Shown in pieces: positions 29,213 to 38,799 of a stretch of DNA of 64,000 nucleotides (its first letter is position 1; each line of letters begins with the position of its first letter). Both the position numbers and the translations under genes were made by a program. Below the pieces are notes generated by a model, which saw only the letters and a list, made by a program, of their open reading frames with translations, did not search any database and was not told where the DNA came from. The DNA is from an uncultured Stenotrophomonas sp. (GTDB lineage Bacteria > Pseudomonadota > Gammaproteobacteria > Xanthomonadales > Xanthomonadaceae): contig NZ_CAJYVQ010000004.1 of NCBI RefSeq assembly GCF_913778665.1, positions 310,001 through 374,000 on the forward strand, read 5' to 3'.

Positions 29213-29222
29213 AGCGCTGCTG

Positions 29223-30323
29223 TCAGAGACGCAGCGGCATCACCACGTGACGCGACTTCTCGCTGCTGGACTCACGTACCAGCGCCGAGGAATTGGAATC
29301 GCGCAGTTGGATGATGACCTCCTCGTCGCGCAGCGCGGACAGGGCATCCAGCAGGTAGTTCACGTTGAAGCCGATGGCCAGATCGCTGACCGTGGTGTCG
29401 GCTTCGATCTCTTCCTGGGCTTCTTCCTGTTCCGGGTTGTGCGCGCTGATCTTCAGGTTGCCCGGGGAGACTTCCACGCGGATGCCGCGGTACTTCTCGT
29501 TGGACAGGATCGCAGCGCGCTGCAGCGAAGCGCGCAGCGCTTCGCGATCAACCTTCACTTCGCGGTCGGCACCGATCGGGATCACCGCTTCGTAATCCGG
29601 GAAGCGACCGTCGATCAGCTTCGAGGTGAAGGTGACATCGTCGCGCTTCACGCGGACATGGCTACGGCCGACTTCCAGCTCGATCTCGCGATCGCCACTT
29701 TCCAGCAGGCGCTGCAGTTCGGTCACGCCCTTGCGCGGCACGATGATCTGGCGCTTGGAACCACTGGGCTTGGCCAGGTCGGTTTCACACAGCGCCAGGC
29801 GATGGCCGTCGGTGGCGACGGTCCGCAGGGCATCGCCGCGCAGATCGAACAGCAGGCCGTTGAGGTAGTAGCGCACGTCCTGCTGGGCCATCGCGAACGC
29901 GGTGCGTTCGATCAGTTCCTTCAGGGTCGCTTCGCCAATAGCCACGCGCTCGGTGGCTTCCACTTCGTCCACCGACGGGAAGTCGTTGGAGGGCAGGGTT
30001 GCCAGCGTGAAGCGGCTGCGCCCGGCCTGCACGGTGATCTTGTCACCGGTCTGCGAGACGGTGATCCGGCTGCCATCAGGCAGGGCGCGGATGATCTCGA
30101 ACAGCTTGCGGGCGGGAATGGTGGTTTCGCCGTCCTGGGCGTCTTCAACCGCGATCCGCGACACCATCTCCACTTCCAGGTCGGTACCGGTCAGCGACAG
30201 CTGGCCGTTCTGCACCTGGACCAGGAAATTGGCCAGAACCGGAAGGGTCTGGCGGCGTTCGACCACGTTGACGACCTGTGCCAACGGCTTGAGAAAGGCT
30301 TCGCGCTGCAGTGTGAAACGCAT
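29223..30323 (-). CDS. dnaN: DNA polymerase III beta subunit (sliding clamp)
   Basis: 366-residue beta clamp. N-terminus MRFTLQREAFLKPLAQVVNV and C-terminus ESSSEKSRHVVMPLRL are typical; the clamp ends in MPLRL like its relatives. Three clamp subdomains are expected over the length. It follows dnaA on the minus strand across a 275-bp gap with DnaA boxes. A strong terminator lies directly downstream. Confidence 0.98.
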   Translation of the reverse strand: MRFTLQREAFLKPLAQVVNVVERRQTLPVLANFLVQVQNGQLSLTGTDLEVEMVSRIAVEDAQDGETTIPARKLFEIIRALPDGSRITVSQTGDKITVQAGRSRFTLATLPSNDFPSVDEVEATERVAIGEATLKELIERTAFAMAQQDVRYYLNGLLFDLRGDALRTVATDGHRLALCETDLAKPSGSKRQIIVPRKGVTELQRLLESGDREIELEVGRSHVRVKRDDVTFTSKLIDGRFPDYEAVIPIGADREVKVDREALRASLQRAAILSNEKYRGIRVEVSPGNLKISAHNPEQEEAQEEIEADTTVSDLAIGFNVNYLLDALSALRDEEVIIQLRDSNSSALVRESSSEKSRHVVMPLRL

Positions 30324-30598
30324 GTGGTTCCGTGCCCCTATGCTTTAAAAAATGTGGAATAAATCAAAAGCTTGGTGGTGCTGGTAGAGACAGAATCGCT
30401 GGAAAACAACGCTAAGTCTTTGTAAATAAAAGAATTTCAGACCTCGAAACCCTCTGTATTACCGACCCCCAGGGGGTGGGGAAAGCTGTGGATAAATTCG
30501 GCGCGATTTCAAACGCCATTTTTATCCACAACGTGTCCCGCGCTTGCTACCGGATTCTGCACCGTTTTGTGCGATGACGCCTCATCGGCATCCGTGCA
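30324..30598. other. dnaA-dnaN intergenic region, candidate oriC
   Basis: 275 bp with two perfect, oppositely oriented DnaA boxes: TTATCCACA reversed at 30487-30495 and forward at 30522-30530, 26 bp apart. An A/T-rich stretch (about 30400-30440, including TGTAAATAAAAGAATTT) lies beside them. This gap is the classical origin position in many gammaproteobacteria, including xanthomonads. Genes run away from this area in both directions. It also must contain the dnaN promoter. Confidence 0.7.
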
Positions 30599-31930
30599 TC
30601 ATTCGCTCAGCTTCCGGATCAGCTTGTCCCAGTCCTCGCGGAGCTTGCCGTCGGTTTCCATCAGGGTGCGGATCTGGCGGCAGGCGTGCAGCACCGTGGT
30701 GTGATCGCGGCCGGCAAAGGCATCGCCGATCTCGGGCAGGCTGTGCTCGGTCAGTTCCTTGGTGAGGGCCATGGCGACCTGGCGCGGGCGGGCCAGCGAG
30801 CGGGTCCGACGCTTCGACAGCAGATCCTTGATCTGCAGGCCGTAGTAGTCGGCAACGGTTTTCTGGATGTTGGGAATGCTGATCGCCTGCTGCTGGGCGC
30901 GCAGCAGGTCGCGCAGGGTTTCCTGGGCGAATTCGGTGGTGATCGCGCGGCCGGTGAAATTGGCGCGGGCGGTCAGGGTATTGAGCGCGCCCTCGAGGTC
31001 GCGCACGTTGGAGCGCATCTTCTTGGCGATCAGGAACGCAACATCATCGGGAATCTCGGCACCGCGTTCGCGTGCCTTGGCCAGCACGATCGCGGCGCGG
31101 GTCTCGAAGTCCGGCGGTTCGATCGCGACGGACAGGCCCCAGGCAAGCCGAGACTTCAGGCGCGCTTCCAAGCCTTCGACTTCGCGCGGATAGCGGTCGC
31201 AGGTCAGGATGATCTGCTGCTTGCCGTCGAACAACGCGTTGAAGGTGTGGAAGAACTCTTCCTGGGTGCGGTCCTTGCCGGCGAAGAACTGGATGTCATC
31301 GATCAGCAGCGCGTCCACCTGCTGGAACTGACGCTTGAACTGATCCATGGTCTTTTCCTGCAGGGCCCGGATCATCGCGCTGAAGAACTGTTCCGAGCGC
31401 AGGTACAGCACCTTCGCGCTTGGATTGGCCTGGCGCATGGCGTTGCCGGCGGCGAACATCAGGTGGGTCTTGCCCAGGCCGGTCCCGCCGTACAGCAGCA
31501 ACGGGTTGTGCGCGCGGTCGCCCGGCTTCTGCGCCGCCTGGAACGCCGCGGCCAGGCCCAGCTGGTTGCTGCGGCCTTCAACGAAGTTGGCGAACGTGTA
31601 GTGGTTGTCCAGGTTGCCGGCGAACGGCACCTGCGGTTCGCTGGACACCTGCGCCGACGGCGTGGAACTCGGCACGTTCTGCGCCTCCACGGGCCGTGGG
31701 CGCGAGCCGATTTCAAGAAAAACGTCGCTGAAACCGGCGAAATGGGTGAGCAGCTCGCGGATCCGGGCCAGGTACAGCTCGCGGACCTGGTCGACGATGA
31801 AGGCATTCGGTGCATAAAGCACCAGGCTGTCCACGCGCAGATCGGCCTGCAGCGGCTTCAACCAGGTGTGAACGTCTTCCGGCGGGAACTCCGCTTCGAG
31901 GCGCTCGAGACTACGGGACCAAGCATCCAT
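30599..31930 (-). CDS. dnaA: Chromosomal replication initiator protein DnaA
   Basis: 443-residue initiator. Domain I is at the N-terminus ([27 protein letters not shown]). The AAA+ core has Walker A GGTGLGKT at 148-155 and Walker [10 protein letters not shown]. The C-terminal box-binding domain carries the DnaA signature around [22 protein letters not shown] start at ATG 31930; a TTG two codons upstream is less likely. It is divergent from rpmH across 255 bp that contain a DnaA box at 32056-32064, suggesting autoregulation. Confidence 0.98.
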   Translation of the reverse strand: MDAWSRSLERLEAEFPPEDVHTWLKPLQADLRVDSLVLYAPNAFIVDQVRELYLARIRELLTHFAGFSDVFLEIGSRPRPVEAQNVPSSTPSAQVSSEPQVPFAGNLDNHYTFANFVEGRSNQLGLAAAFQAAQKPGDRAHNPLLLYGGTGLGKTHLMFAAGNAMRQANPSAKVLYLRSEQFFSAMIRALQEKTMDQFKRQFQQVDALLIDDIQFFAGKDRTQEEFFHTFNALFDGKQQIILTCDRYPREVEGLEARLKSRLAWGLSVAIEPPDFETRAAIVLAKARERGAEIPDDVAFLIAKKMRSNVRDLEGALNTLTARANFTGRAITTEFAQETLRDLLRAQQQAISIPNIQKTVADYYGLQIKDLLSKRRTRSLARPRQVAMALTKELTEHSLPEIGDAFAGRDHTTVLHACRQIRTLMETDGKLREDWDKLIRKLSE

Positions 31931-32055
31931 CAGCAATAATCGTCCGGTGGCCGGGGCATGGACGCGACAAGGCGCCCAAACACAGGCCTGAAAGGGGGGA
32001 AATGGATGGCTCAGACTACCACCGAGCGCCCGCCTTCGGAATGCTTGTCCCCTAC

Positions 32056-32064
32056 TTATTCACA
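32056..32064 (+). promoter_or_regulatory. DnaA box between dnaA and rpmH
   Basis: TTATTCACA, a perfect TTATNCACA box, followed by the partial box ATCCACAG. It lies 126 bp upstream of the dnaA start codon, where DnaA binding would act on the dnaA promoter. Confidence 0.75.
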
Positions 32065-32116
32065 AAAACATCCACAGCTATTGCACAGGCCGGTGAATTG
32101 GCGTAGCTACAAGGGC

Positions 32117-32146
32117 TTGACTCGGGGCGGGGTACCTCTCTAGAAT
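32117..32146 (+). promoter_or_regulatory. Sigma-70 promoter of rpmH-rnpA
   Basis: -35 TTGACT (32117-32122), 18-bp spacer, -10 TAGAAT (32141-32146), about 40 bp before the rpmH start codon. It is a strong match to the housekeeping consensus. Confidence 0.8.
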
Positions 32147-32185
32147 TTCCGGTTCTTTCCGTCCCATTCATACGAGAGGCCCCCA

Positions 32186-32326
32186 ATGGCCACGAAGCGC
32201 ACCTACCAGCCCAGCAACCTCAAGCGTAAGCGCGACCACGGCTTCCGTGCCCGTATGAAGACCGCTGACGGCCGCAAGATCCTGTCGCGTCGACGCGCCA
32301 AGGGCCGCAAAGTCCTGAGCGCCTGA
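32186..32326 (+). CDS. rpmH: 50S ribosomal protein L34
   Basis: 46-residue basic protein: [20 protein letters not shown] at the start and [16 protein letters not shown] at the end, the whole L34 family pattern. It stands first in the rpmH-rnpA-yidC unit behind a clear sigma-70 promoter. GAGAGGC (32174-32180) can serve as ribosome-binding site. Confidence 0.98.
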   Translation: MATKRTYQPSNLKRKRDHGFRARMKTADGRKILSRRRAKGRKVLSA

Positions 32327-32331
32327 TTGCC

Positions 32332-32826
32332 ATGCCGCACCTTGCGGCAGACGCAATCCCTTCGACAGTGAATACTGCAGACCCGCGCAAGCGATTCCCT
32401 CGCTCTGCGCGGGTTCGCACGCGTGCCGAATATTCAACGGTCTTCAACGGCGCCCGCCGTGTGTCCGATCCGCTGATGACCCTGCACTGGCTGCCGGCTG
32501 ACCGGCCGGCCAGGCTGGGTCTGGCGGTTTCCCGCAAGGTTGATCCGAACGCCGTGGGGCGTAACCGGATCAAGCGCGTCCTGCGCGACATCCTGCGTCA
32601 GACACGTACCGAAATCCAGCCAGGCGACTTTGTCGTCGTGGCTCGAAGTGCTGCGCGTTCCGCCAGCAACGACGACATTCGCCAGGCCTTCCTGCGCCTG
32701 CTGCGTCGCCTGCGTGCATTGCCCACGCCGGGCGTGGACGGCACAATGCCGCCGCCTGATGGCATCGCCATTCCTTCTTTGACCGAGCCGGCATCGCGTC
32801 CCGGCCCCGCCGAGCCTGTCCGCTGA
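32332..32826 (+). CDS. rnpA: Ribonuclease P protein component
   Basis: RnpA, protein subunit of RNase P for tRNA 5' maturation. The RNR block [20 protein letters not shown] is present. With ATG 32332 it has 164 residues, longer than the usual 110-130, because of an N-terminal lead of about 20 and a Pro-rich C-terminal tail of about 35. No good Shine-Dalgarno precedes ATG 32332, and a hairpin (TGCCGCA/TTGCGGCA) covers it, so an internal start such as a GTG near 32368 is possible. The TGA overlaps the yidC ATG by one base; no yidD gene lies between. Confidence 0.93.
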   Translation: MPHLAADAIPSTVNTADPRKRFPRSARVRTRAEYSTVFNGARRVSDPLMTLHWLPADRPARLGLAVSRKVDPNAVGRNRIKRVLRDILRQTRTEIQPGDFVVVARSAARSASNDDIRQAFLRLLRRLRALPTPGVDGTMPPPDGIAIPSLTEPASRPGPAEPVR

Positions 32827-34541
32827 TGAACCAGACCCGCGTATTCCTCATTTTTGCCTGGCTGATGGTGGCCGTGCTGCTGTGGATGGAGTGGAGCCGT
32901 GAAAAGGCTGCCCCGACCCCGGCACCGACGACCACGTCGGCCCCGGCCGCCGCACAGAGTGTTCCGGGCGCGACCTCGGGCGCCATCCCCAGCGCCCAGG
33001 TGCCGGGTGCACCGGGCCAGGCGGCCGTGCAGGCCCAGGCCAGCGCCACCCCGGCCAGCCAGCGCGTGACCGTCACTACCGACGTGCTGCGCCTGGTGCT
33101 CGACGGCGGCCGCGTGCTGGACGCCGAGCTGCTGCAGTTCCCGCAGACCAAGGACGAAGGCAGCCCGCCGGTCCGCCTGCTGACCGAAGACCCCGCGCAT
33201 CCGTACAGCGCGATCAGTGGCTGGGCCAGCGAAGACAAGAACACCCCGGTGCCGGGCGCCGACGGCTTCAAGCTGGTCGGCGACACCCGGGACTTCGTGC
33301 TGGCCAAGGGCCAGAACGAGCTGCAGATCCCGTTCGTGTGGACCGCCGACAACGGCGTGACCATCAAGCGCACCCTGACCGTCTCGCGCAACGAGTACGC
33401 CGTGCGCTTCAAGGACGAAGTCAGCAATGCCGGCGCTGCGCCATGGAACGGCTACGTCTACCGCACCCTGGACCGCACCCCGACCATCCTGTCGCGGAGC
33501 ATGACCAACCCGGATTCGTTCAGCTTCAACGGTGCCACCTGGTACGACAACGACAAGAAGTACCAGCGTCGTGCGTTCAAGGACTACCTGGAAGACGGCA
33601 CGCTGAACCAGAACATCACCGGCGGCTGGCTGGCGATGCTGCAGCACCACTTCTTCACCGCCTGGATCCCGCAGAAGGACCAGACCGCGCACTACGTGCT
33701 GTCGCAGGTGGCCGGTCGTGACCTGATCGAGGCGCGTGGCCCGGCCTTCACCGTGGCCCCGGGCCAGTCGACCAGCACCGAAGCCCGCCTGTGGGTCGGC
33801 CCGAAGCTGGTCAACCTGATCGCCAAGGAAGACGTGCCGGGCCTGGACCGCGTGGTCGACTACAGCCGCTTCTCGATGATGGCGGTGATCGGCCAGGGCC
33901 TGTTCTGGGTGTTGAACCAGGTGCACAAGCTGGTCGGCAACTGGGGCTGGGCGATTGTCGGCCTGGTGGTGCTGCTGAAGCTGGTGCTGTATCCGCTGTC
34001 GGCCGTGCAGTACAAGAGCGGCGCCAAGATGCGTCGCTTCCAGCCGCGCATCGCGCAGCTGAAGGAGCGCTATGGCGATGACCGCCAGAAGTTCCAGACC
34101 GCGATGATGGAGCTGTACAAGAAGGAAAAGATCAATCCGATGGGCGGCTGCCTGCCGATCCTCATCCAGATGCCGATCTTCTTCGCGCTGTACTGGGTGC
34201 TGGTGGAGTCGGTCGAGCTGCGCCAGGCGCCGTGGCTGGGCTGGATCCAGGACCTGACCGCACGCGACCCGTACTTCATCCTGCCGGTGATCAACGTGGC
34301 GGTGATGTGGTTCACCCAGAAGCTGACCCCGGCACCGGGCATGGACCCGATGCAGCAGAAGATGATGCAGTTCATGCCGCTGGTGTTCGGCGTCATGATG
34401 GCCTTCATGCCGTCCGGCCTGGTCCTGTACTGGGTGGTCAACGGCGGCCTGGGCCTGCTGCAGCAGTGGTGGATGACCAAGCGCCATGGCGGCGACCCGG
34501 TCCCGGCCACCACCGCTCCGGCCCCGGTCAAGAAGAAGTAA
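32826..34541 (+). CDS. yidC: Membrane protein insertase YidC
   Basis: 571 residues. A first membrane helix (about 5-20), a large periplasmic domain (about 55-340) and the C-terminal Oxa1/YidC insertase core with five helices (about 350-545) are visible. Core landmarks are [35 protein letters not shown] and [20 protein letters not shown]. It inserts inner-membrane proteins alone or with Sec. It overlaps the rnpA stop (TGATG). A terminator follows at 34557-34582. Confidence 0.97.
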   Translation: MNQTRVFLIFAWLMVAVLLWMEWSREKAAPTPAPTTTSAPAAAQSVPGATSGAIPSAQVPGAPGQAAVQAQASATPASQRVTVTTDVLRLVLDGGRVLDAELLQFPQTKDEGSPPVRLLTEDPAHPYSAISGWASEDKNTPVPGADGFKLVGDTRDFVLAKGQNELQIPFVWTADNGVTIKRTLTVSRNEYAVRFKDEVSNAGAAPWNGYVYRTLDRTPTILSRSMTNPDSFSFNGATWYDNDKKYQRRAFKDYLEDGTLNQNITGGWLAMLQHHFFTAWIPQKDQTAHYVLSQVAGRDLIEARGPAFTVAPGQSTSTEARLWVGPKLVNLIAKEDVPGLDRVVDYSRFSMMAVIGQGLFWVLNQVHKLVGNWGWAIVGLVVLLKLVLYPLSAVQYKSGAKMRRFQPRIAQLKERYGDDRQKFQTAMMELYKKEKINPMGGCLPILIQMPIFFALYWVLVESVELRQAPWLGWIQDLTARDPYFILPVINVAVMWFTQKLTPAPGMDPMQQKMMQFMPLVFGVMMAFMPSGLVLYWVVNGGLGLLQQWWMTKRHGGDPVPATTAPAPVKKK

Positions 34542-34556
34542 TCCCGATCGAACCGC

Positions 34557-34582
34557 AAAAGCCCGCCGCAAGGCGGGCTTTT
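34557..34582 (+). terminator. Intrinsic terminator of yidC
   Basis: AAAAGCCCGCC / GCAA loop / GGCGGGCTTTT, 15 nt after the yidC stop. It works in both directions in principle. Confidence 0.9.
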
Positions 34583-34636
34583 CGCATGCGGCGTTAGAAT
34601 TCCCCGCACACCGTTCCTCCCATTACCGAGTCCGCC

Positions 34637-37309
34637 ATGCCGCGTGCGTCGTCGTTCCGCCTGTTCCTGCCTTCGCTGCTGCTCACCCTCGTCGTTGCCG
34701 GCTGTGGCGACAAGGACGCGAAGGCGCCGGCGAACGCGGTGACCCAGCCGAGCGCGCAGGCCGCTGCCGCTGCCGACCCGGCCGCCGCACCACTGCTGGG
34801 CGCGCTGCAGAAGCAACTCGATGGTTACCGCCGCATCATCGTGCTGCTGGCCGATGAAGACCGCCAGAGCACTGCCGACCGCGGCACGTCCACCCGCGTC
34901 GGCCAGCAGCTGTTCCACGAAGGCCTGGAACAGCGCACGGCGATCGCCACGCAGTTCGACACGCTGTTGCGCGACTCCAGTCCGCAGCGCTTCGCCACCC
35001 TCGGCACTGTGCTGGACTACATCGAATCGGCGCCGGAGCTGTTCGACGCCGACCGCCTGGCCTTCCGCGAAGTGCTGCGCGATCTGCACGAACGGGTCGG
35101 CAACGATTCGTCGCTGCCGGCGGTGAAGCTGCACCAGCGCATCGGCGAGGACCTGGAGGCGCTTGACGAGATCGAGCGCAACTACAACCAGGAACTCACC
35201 CGCATCTTCAGCCGCTTCGAGCGCACCCGTGCCATCGAGCTGAAGCGCGAGAAGTGGGACGACTACATCGCCCACCTGCACAAGGACTACAGCCGCGAAG
35301 CGATCCTGCGGGACTACGGCGTGATCGAGCCGTACCCGATGTCGATGAAGGACAGCGACCGCGAGATCTTCGGCCGTGACCTGCCGCCGAAGACCGTGGT
35401 GCTGACTTTCGACGACGGCCCGCACAAGGCCTACACCGATGAAGTGGTGGCCATCCTCAAGCGTTACGACGTGCCGGGTGTGTTCTTCGAAGTGGGCCGC
35501 AACCTGGGCAAGGTCGAGGCCGACGGCAAGGTCAGCCTCGGCCCGATGGCGAAGATCAGCCGCAACCTGATGGAAGAGGGTTATGCGGTCGGCAACCACA
35601 GCCTGACCCACGCCCAGCTCTCGCGCACCACCGGTGATGCGCTGCGCCAGCAGGTGCTGGACACCGACACGCTGCTGAAGGATGTCGACAGCAAGCGCGC
35701 GCCGCTGTTCCGCTTCCCCTATGGCGCGCGTAATGCCGAAGGCCTGCAGCTGCTCAACGAAGCCGGGTTGAAGTCGATCATGTGGAACATCGATTCGATG
35801 GACTGGGCCGACCCGGTTCCGGAATCGATCGTGCAGCGCGTGCTCGACCAGGTGAACAAGGAACAGCGCGGCATCATCCTGTTCCATGACATCCACGACC
35901 GTGCGGTGAAGGCGCTGCCGCAGATCCTGGACCGGCTGATCGCCGACGGCTACCAGTTCGCCGGCTGGAACGGCCGCGAGTTCACCGTCGCCCGCGCGCG
36001 CAAGGGCGCGGCCAGCGATGCCACCGTCACCACCGGCTATGAGAAGTCGTGGGCGATCGTGGTCGGCATCGACACCTACGCCAAGTGGCCGAAGCTGGAG
36101 TACGCCAGCCACGATGCGCAGGCGGTGGCCGACACCCTGACCGGGCAGTTCGGTTTCCCGTCCTCGCAGGTGATCGTGCTGAAGAACGAGCAGGCCACCC
36201 GCAACAATATCCTGGCTGCCTTCCACGACCGCCTGGCCGACGACCGCACCGGCAGGAATGATCGCGTGTTCGTATTCTTCGCCGGCCACGGCGCCACCCG
36301 CCAGCTCGCTTCCGGGCGCGACCTCGGCTACATCATCCCCGTGGATTCGGACCCGAAGGAATTCGCCACCGACGCCATCGCGATGACCGACATCCAGAAC
36401 ATCGCCGAGAGCATGCAGGCCAAGCACGTGATGTTCGTGATGGATGCCTGCTACAGCGGACTGGGCCTGACCCGTGGTGGGCCGTCGTCGTCGTCGTTCC
36501 TGCGCGAGAACGCACGCCGCAGCGCGCGGCAGATGCTGACTGCCGGCGGTGCCGACCAGCAAGTGGCCGATGCCGGCCCGAACGGCCACTCGGTGTTCAC
36601 CTGGGTGCTGCTGCAGGCGCTGGCTGGCAAGGGCGATCTCAACGGCGACGGCCTGATCACCGGTACCGAACTGGCCGCCTACGTGGCGCCGGCCGTCTCA
36701 GCCGTTTCGCACCAGACCCCGGCCTTCGGCAGCCTGCCGGGTTCGCAGGGCGGCGAGTTCGTGTTCCAGGTGCCCGACAGCCAGGAATTCCTCAACGCCG
36801 ATACGCGCCAGCTGACTGCCGATGCGATCGCGCTGAACAACAAGGTGGATGCCGCCAGCGAAGCCAAGGGTGCCCAGGCGCCGGTGACCGTGGCCGATCT
36901 GCAGGGCGGCAAGGCCAAGCTGGTGGTGCCCACTGCCGGTCCGGCCTCCGACCGCCAGCGCGCACAGCAGGCCAATGACCGCGGCCTGCAGTTGTACCGC
37001 GAGAAACAGTACGACGAGGCGGCTGCGCAGTTCACCGAGGCACTGAAGCTGCGCCCGGACTTCGCCCAGGCCGCCAACAACCTCGGCTTCGTCTATTACC
37101 GCCAACAGCGTTACGCCGAAGCCGCGCGCTGGCTGGAGAACACGCTGAAGATCGACCCCTCGCGGGCCGTGGCTTATCTCAACCTGGGCGATGCCTACTT
37201 CAACGCCGGCGACAAGGCCAAGGCGAAGCAGGCCTACACCACCTATCTGGCGCTGCAGCCGCAGGGCAGTGGTGCCGCGCAGGCACGGGCGCAGCTGGAG
37301 AAACTCTGA
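34637..37309 (+). CDS. Lipoprotein fusing NodB deacetylase, caspase-like, EF-hand and TPR modules
   Basis: 890 residues. Lipobox LTLVVAGC with lipidated Cys23. A helical region (55-230) is followed by a NodB polysaccharide deacetylase domain (about 250-455): TFDDGP 257-262, HSLTH 321-325, RFPYGARN 359-366, LFHDIH 415-420. A caspase/metacaspase-like domain follows (about 470-720) with His551 in FFAGHGA and Cys605 in MDACYSG. Inside it, residues 667-678 (DLNGDGLITGTE) match an EF-hand calcium loop at every ligand position. Three TPRs end the protein (about 773-874). It should act in the periplasm or at the envelope. The stop is 3 nt before mnmE, so they are probably cotranscribed. Substrates are unknown. 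Confidence 0.9.
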   Translation: MPRASSFRLFLPSLLLTLVVAGCGDKDAKAPANAVTQPSAQAAAAADPAAAPLLGALQKQLDGYRRIIVLLADEDRQSTADRGTSTRVGQQLFHEGLEQRTAIATQFDTLLRDSSPQRFATLGTVLDYIESAPELFDADRLAFREVLRDLHERVGNDSSLPAVKLHQRIGEDLEALDEIERNYNQELTRIFSRFERTRAIELKREKWDDYIAHLHKDYSREAILRDYGVIEPYPMSMKDSDREIFGRDLPPKTVVLTFDDGPHKAYTDEVVAILKRYDVPGVFFEVGRNLGKVEADGKVSLGPMAKISRNLMEEGYAVGNHSLTHAQLSRTTGDALRQQVLDTDTLLKDVDSKRAPLFRFPYGARNAEGLQLLNEAGLKSIMWNIDSMDWADPVPESIVQRVLDQVNKEQRGIILFHDIHDRAVKALPQILDRLIADGYQFAGWNGREFTVARARKGAASDATVTTGYEKSWAIVVGIDTYAKWPKLEYASHDAQAVADTLTGQFGFPSSQVIVLKNEQATRNNILAAFHDRLADDRTGRNDRVFVFFAGHGATRQLASGRDLGYIIPVDSDPKEFATDAIAMTDIQNIAESMQAKHVMFVMDACYSGLGLTRGGPSSSSFLRENARRSARQMLTAGGADQQVADAGPNGHSVFTWVLLQALAGKGDLNGDGLITGTELAAYVAPAVSAVSHQTPAFGSLPGSQGGEFVFQVPDSQEFLNADTRQLTADAIALNNKVDAASEAKGAQAPVTVADLQGGKAKLVVPTAGPASDRQRAQQANDRGLQLYREKQYDEAAAQFTEALKLRPDFAQAANNLGFVYYRQQRYAEAARWLENTLKIDPSRAVAYLNLGDAYFNAGDKAKAKQAYTTYLALQPQGSGAAQARAQLEKL

Positions 37310-37312
37310 GCC

Positions 37313-38662
37313 ATGAACGATGTGACCCGCACCGATACCATCGTGGCCATCGCCAGTGCCCCCGGCGCGGGCGGTGTCGGCCTGCTGCGCCTGTCCGGCC
37401 CGCGTGCGGCCGCCATCGCCAATGAATTGGGTGCGCCCACGCTGCGCCCGCGCCACGCCCACTACGCGCGCCTGCGTGATGCCGACGGCGAGGTGATCGA
37501 CGATGGCATCGTGCTGTGGTTCCCGGCACCGAACAGCTTCACCGGCGAAGAGGTGGTGGAACTGCAGGGCCATGGCAGCCCGGTGCTGCTGCAGCAACTG
37601 GTCGCGCGCTGCATCGCGCTCGGTGCGCGCCAGGCGCGGCCGGGTGAGTTCAGTGAGCGCGCGTTCCTCAACGGCAAGCTCGACCTGGCCCAGGCCGAGG
37701 CCATCGCCGATCTGATCGCTGCGGGCGACAACCGCGCCGCGCGCGCGGCACGTCGCTCGCTTGATGGCGTGTTCTCGCGCCGCATCGACGCCGTGGTCGA
37801 GCAGCTGGTGCTGCTGCGCATCCATGTGGAAGCGGCCATCGACTTCGCCGACGAACCGCTGGATACCCTCGGCGGCGCGCAGGTGCGACGTGGCCTGGAA
37901 CAGGCGCGCAGCGACCTGGCCCTGCTGCGCCGCGACGCCGAACGTGGCCGCCGCCTGCGCGATGGCCTGCACGCCGTGCTGATCGGTCCGCCGAATGCCG
38001 GCAAGAGCTCGCTGCTGAACGCACTGGCCGGCAGCGAACGCGCGATCGTTACCGACATCGCCGGCACCACCCGCGACACGTTGCGCGAGACCATCCGCCT
38101 GGACGGACTGGAGCTGACCCTGGTCGACACCGCCGGCCTGCGCGACGGCGGCGACGCCATCGAACGTGAAGGCATGCGCCGCGCCCACGTGGAAATCGAG
38201 CGCACCGACCTGGCGCTGATCGTGCTGGATGCGCGCGATCCTGCGGCCGGTGAAGCCGCGTTGGGTGATGCCGTGGCGGCGGTGCCGCACAAGGTCTACA
38301 TCCACAACAAGTCGGATCTGCTCGATGTGCTGCCGACGATGGACGATCCGGACCGCGTGTTCGTCTCCGCTGCGACCGGTGCAGGACTGGAGGACCTGCA
38401 TGCGAGGCTGCGCTCGATCGCTTCGGCCGGGGCAGGGGAGCAGATGGATGGTGAGTTCTCTGCGCGCACCCGCCATGTCGATGCGATCGAGCGCGCGCAG
38501 GAACACGCACAGCGCGCCGATGGCGAGCTGGCGCATGAGCATCTGGAACTGGCCGCCGAGGAACTGCGTCTGGCGCATGATGCGCTGGGCGAGATCACCG
38601 GGCAGATGAGTGCGGACGACCTGCTGGGCAGGATTTTTTCCAGCTTCTGCATCGGGAAGTAA
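37313..38662 (+). CDS. mnmE: tRNA modification GTPase MnmE
   Basis: 449 residues. N-terminal folate-binding domain ([23 protein letters not shown]), helical domain, and a G domain with G1 [10 protein letters not shown]3 DTAGLRD and G4 NKSD. The C-terminal FCIGK motif with the catalytic Cys is intact. With MnmG it makes the 5-carboxymethylaminomethyl group on U34 of several tRNAs. It follows the caspase-type gene by 3 nt. mnmG, rsmG and parAB are not beside it in this window. Confidence 0.97.
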   Translation: MNDVTRTDTIVAIASAPGAGGVGLLRLSGPRAAAIANELGAPTLRPRHAHYARLRDADGEVIDDGIVLWFPAPNSFTGEEVVELQGHGSPVLLQQLVARCIALGARQARPGEFSERAFLNGKLDLAQAEAIADLIAAGDNRAARAARRSLDGVFSRRIDAVVEQLVLLRIHVEAAIDFADEPLDTLGGAQVRRGLEQARSDLALLRRDAERGRRLRDGLHAVLIGPPNAGKSSLLNALAGSERAIVTDIAGTTRDTLRETIRLDGLELTLVDTAGLRDGGDAIEREGMRRAHVEIERTDLALIVLDARDPAAGEAALGDAVAAVPHKVYIHNKSDLLDVLPTMDDPDRVFVSAATGAGLEDLHARLRSIASAGAGEQMDGEFSARTRHVDAIERAQEHAQRADGELAHEHLELAAEELRLAHDALGEITGQMSADDLLGRIFSSFCIGK

Positions 38663-38663
38663 C

Positions 38664-38724
38664 TGTAGAGCCGAGCCCATGCTCGGCTGTTCTACCCGTC
38701 AGCCGAGCATGGGCTCGGCTCTAC
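38664..38724. repeat. SMAG dimer after mnmE
   Basis: GTAGAGCCGAGC...GCTCGGCT (from 38664) and AGCCGAGC...GCTCGGCTCTAC (to 38724). It begins 2 nt after the mnmE stop and may serve as its transcript end. Confidence 0.9.
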
Positions 38725-38799
38725 AGGTGCAGGCTTCCCCCACCTGTCACATTGCCGCCGCATACTGACGCCCATCACATACCGCTTGGGGAAGTCGCA

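Larger units (their letters stand above)
28241..29222. other. Structured dnaN-recF spacer: candidate origin / partition region
   Basis: About 980 bp without a convincing gene. It contains perfect DnaA boxes TTATACACA (28647-28655) and, reversed, TTATCCACA (28670-28678), plus a near match CTATCCACA (28706-28714). Nine AGATTT/AAATCT hexamers lie in 28428-28852. There is an AT-rich stretch (22 of 60 bases G or C in 28741-28800), a 7-bp hairpin ATCTCTT/AAGAGAT (28766-28787), three parS-like sites and the dnaN terminator. These are origin-type features. Open frames in it have atypical composition and I reject them. Whether replication starts here or in the dnaA-dnaN gap is undecided. Confidence 0.7.

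Noticed and set aside
30353..30362. TGTGGAATAA as a further DnaA box near dnaN
   Set aside because: The reverse complement TTATTCCACA has an extra base compared with TTATNCACA.
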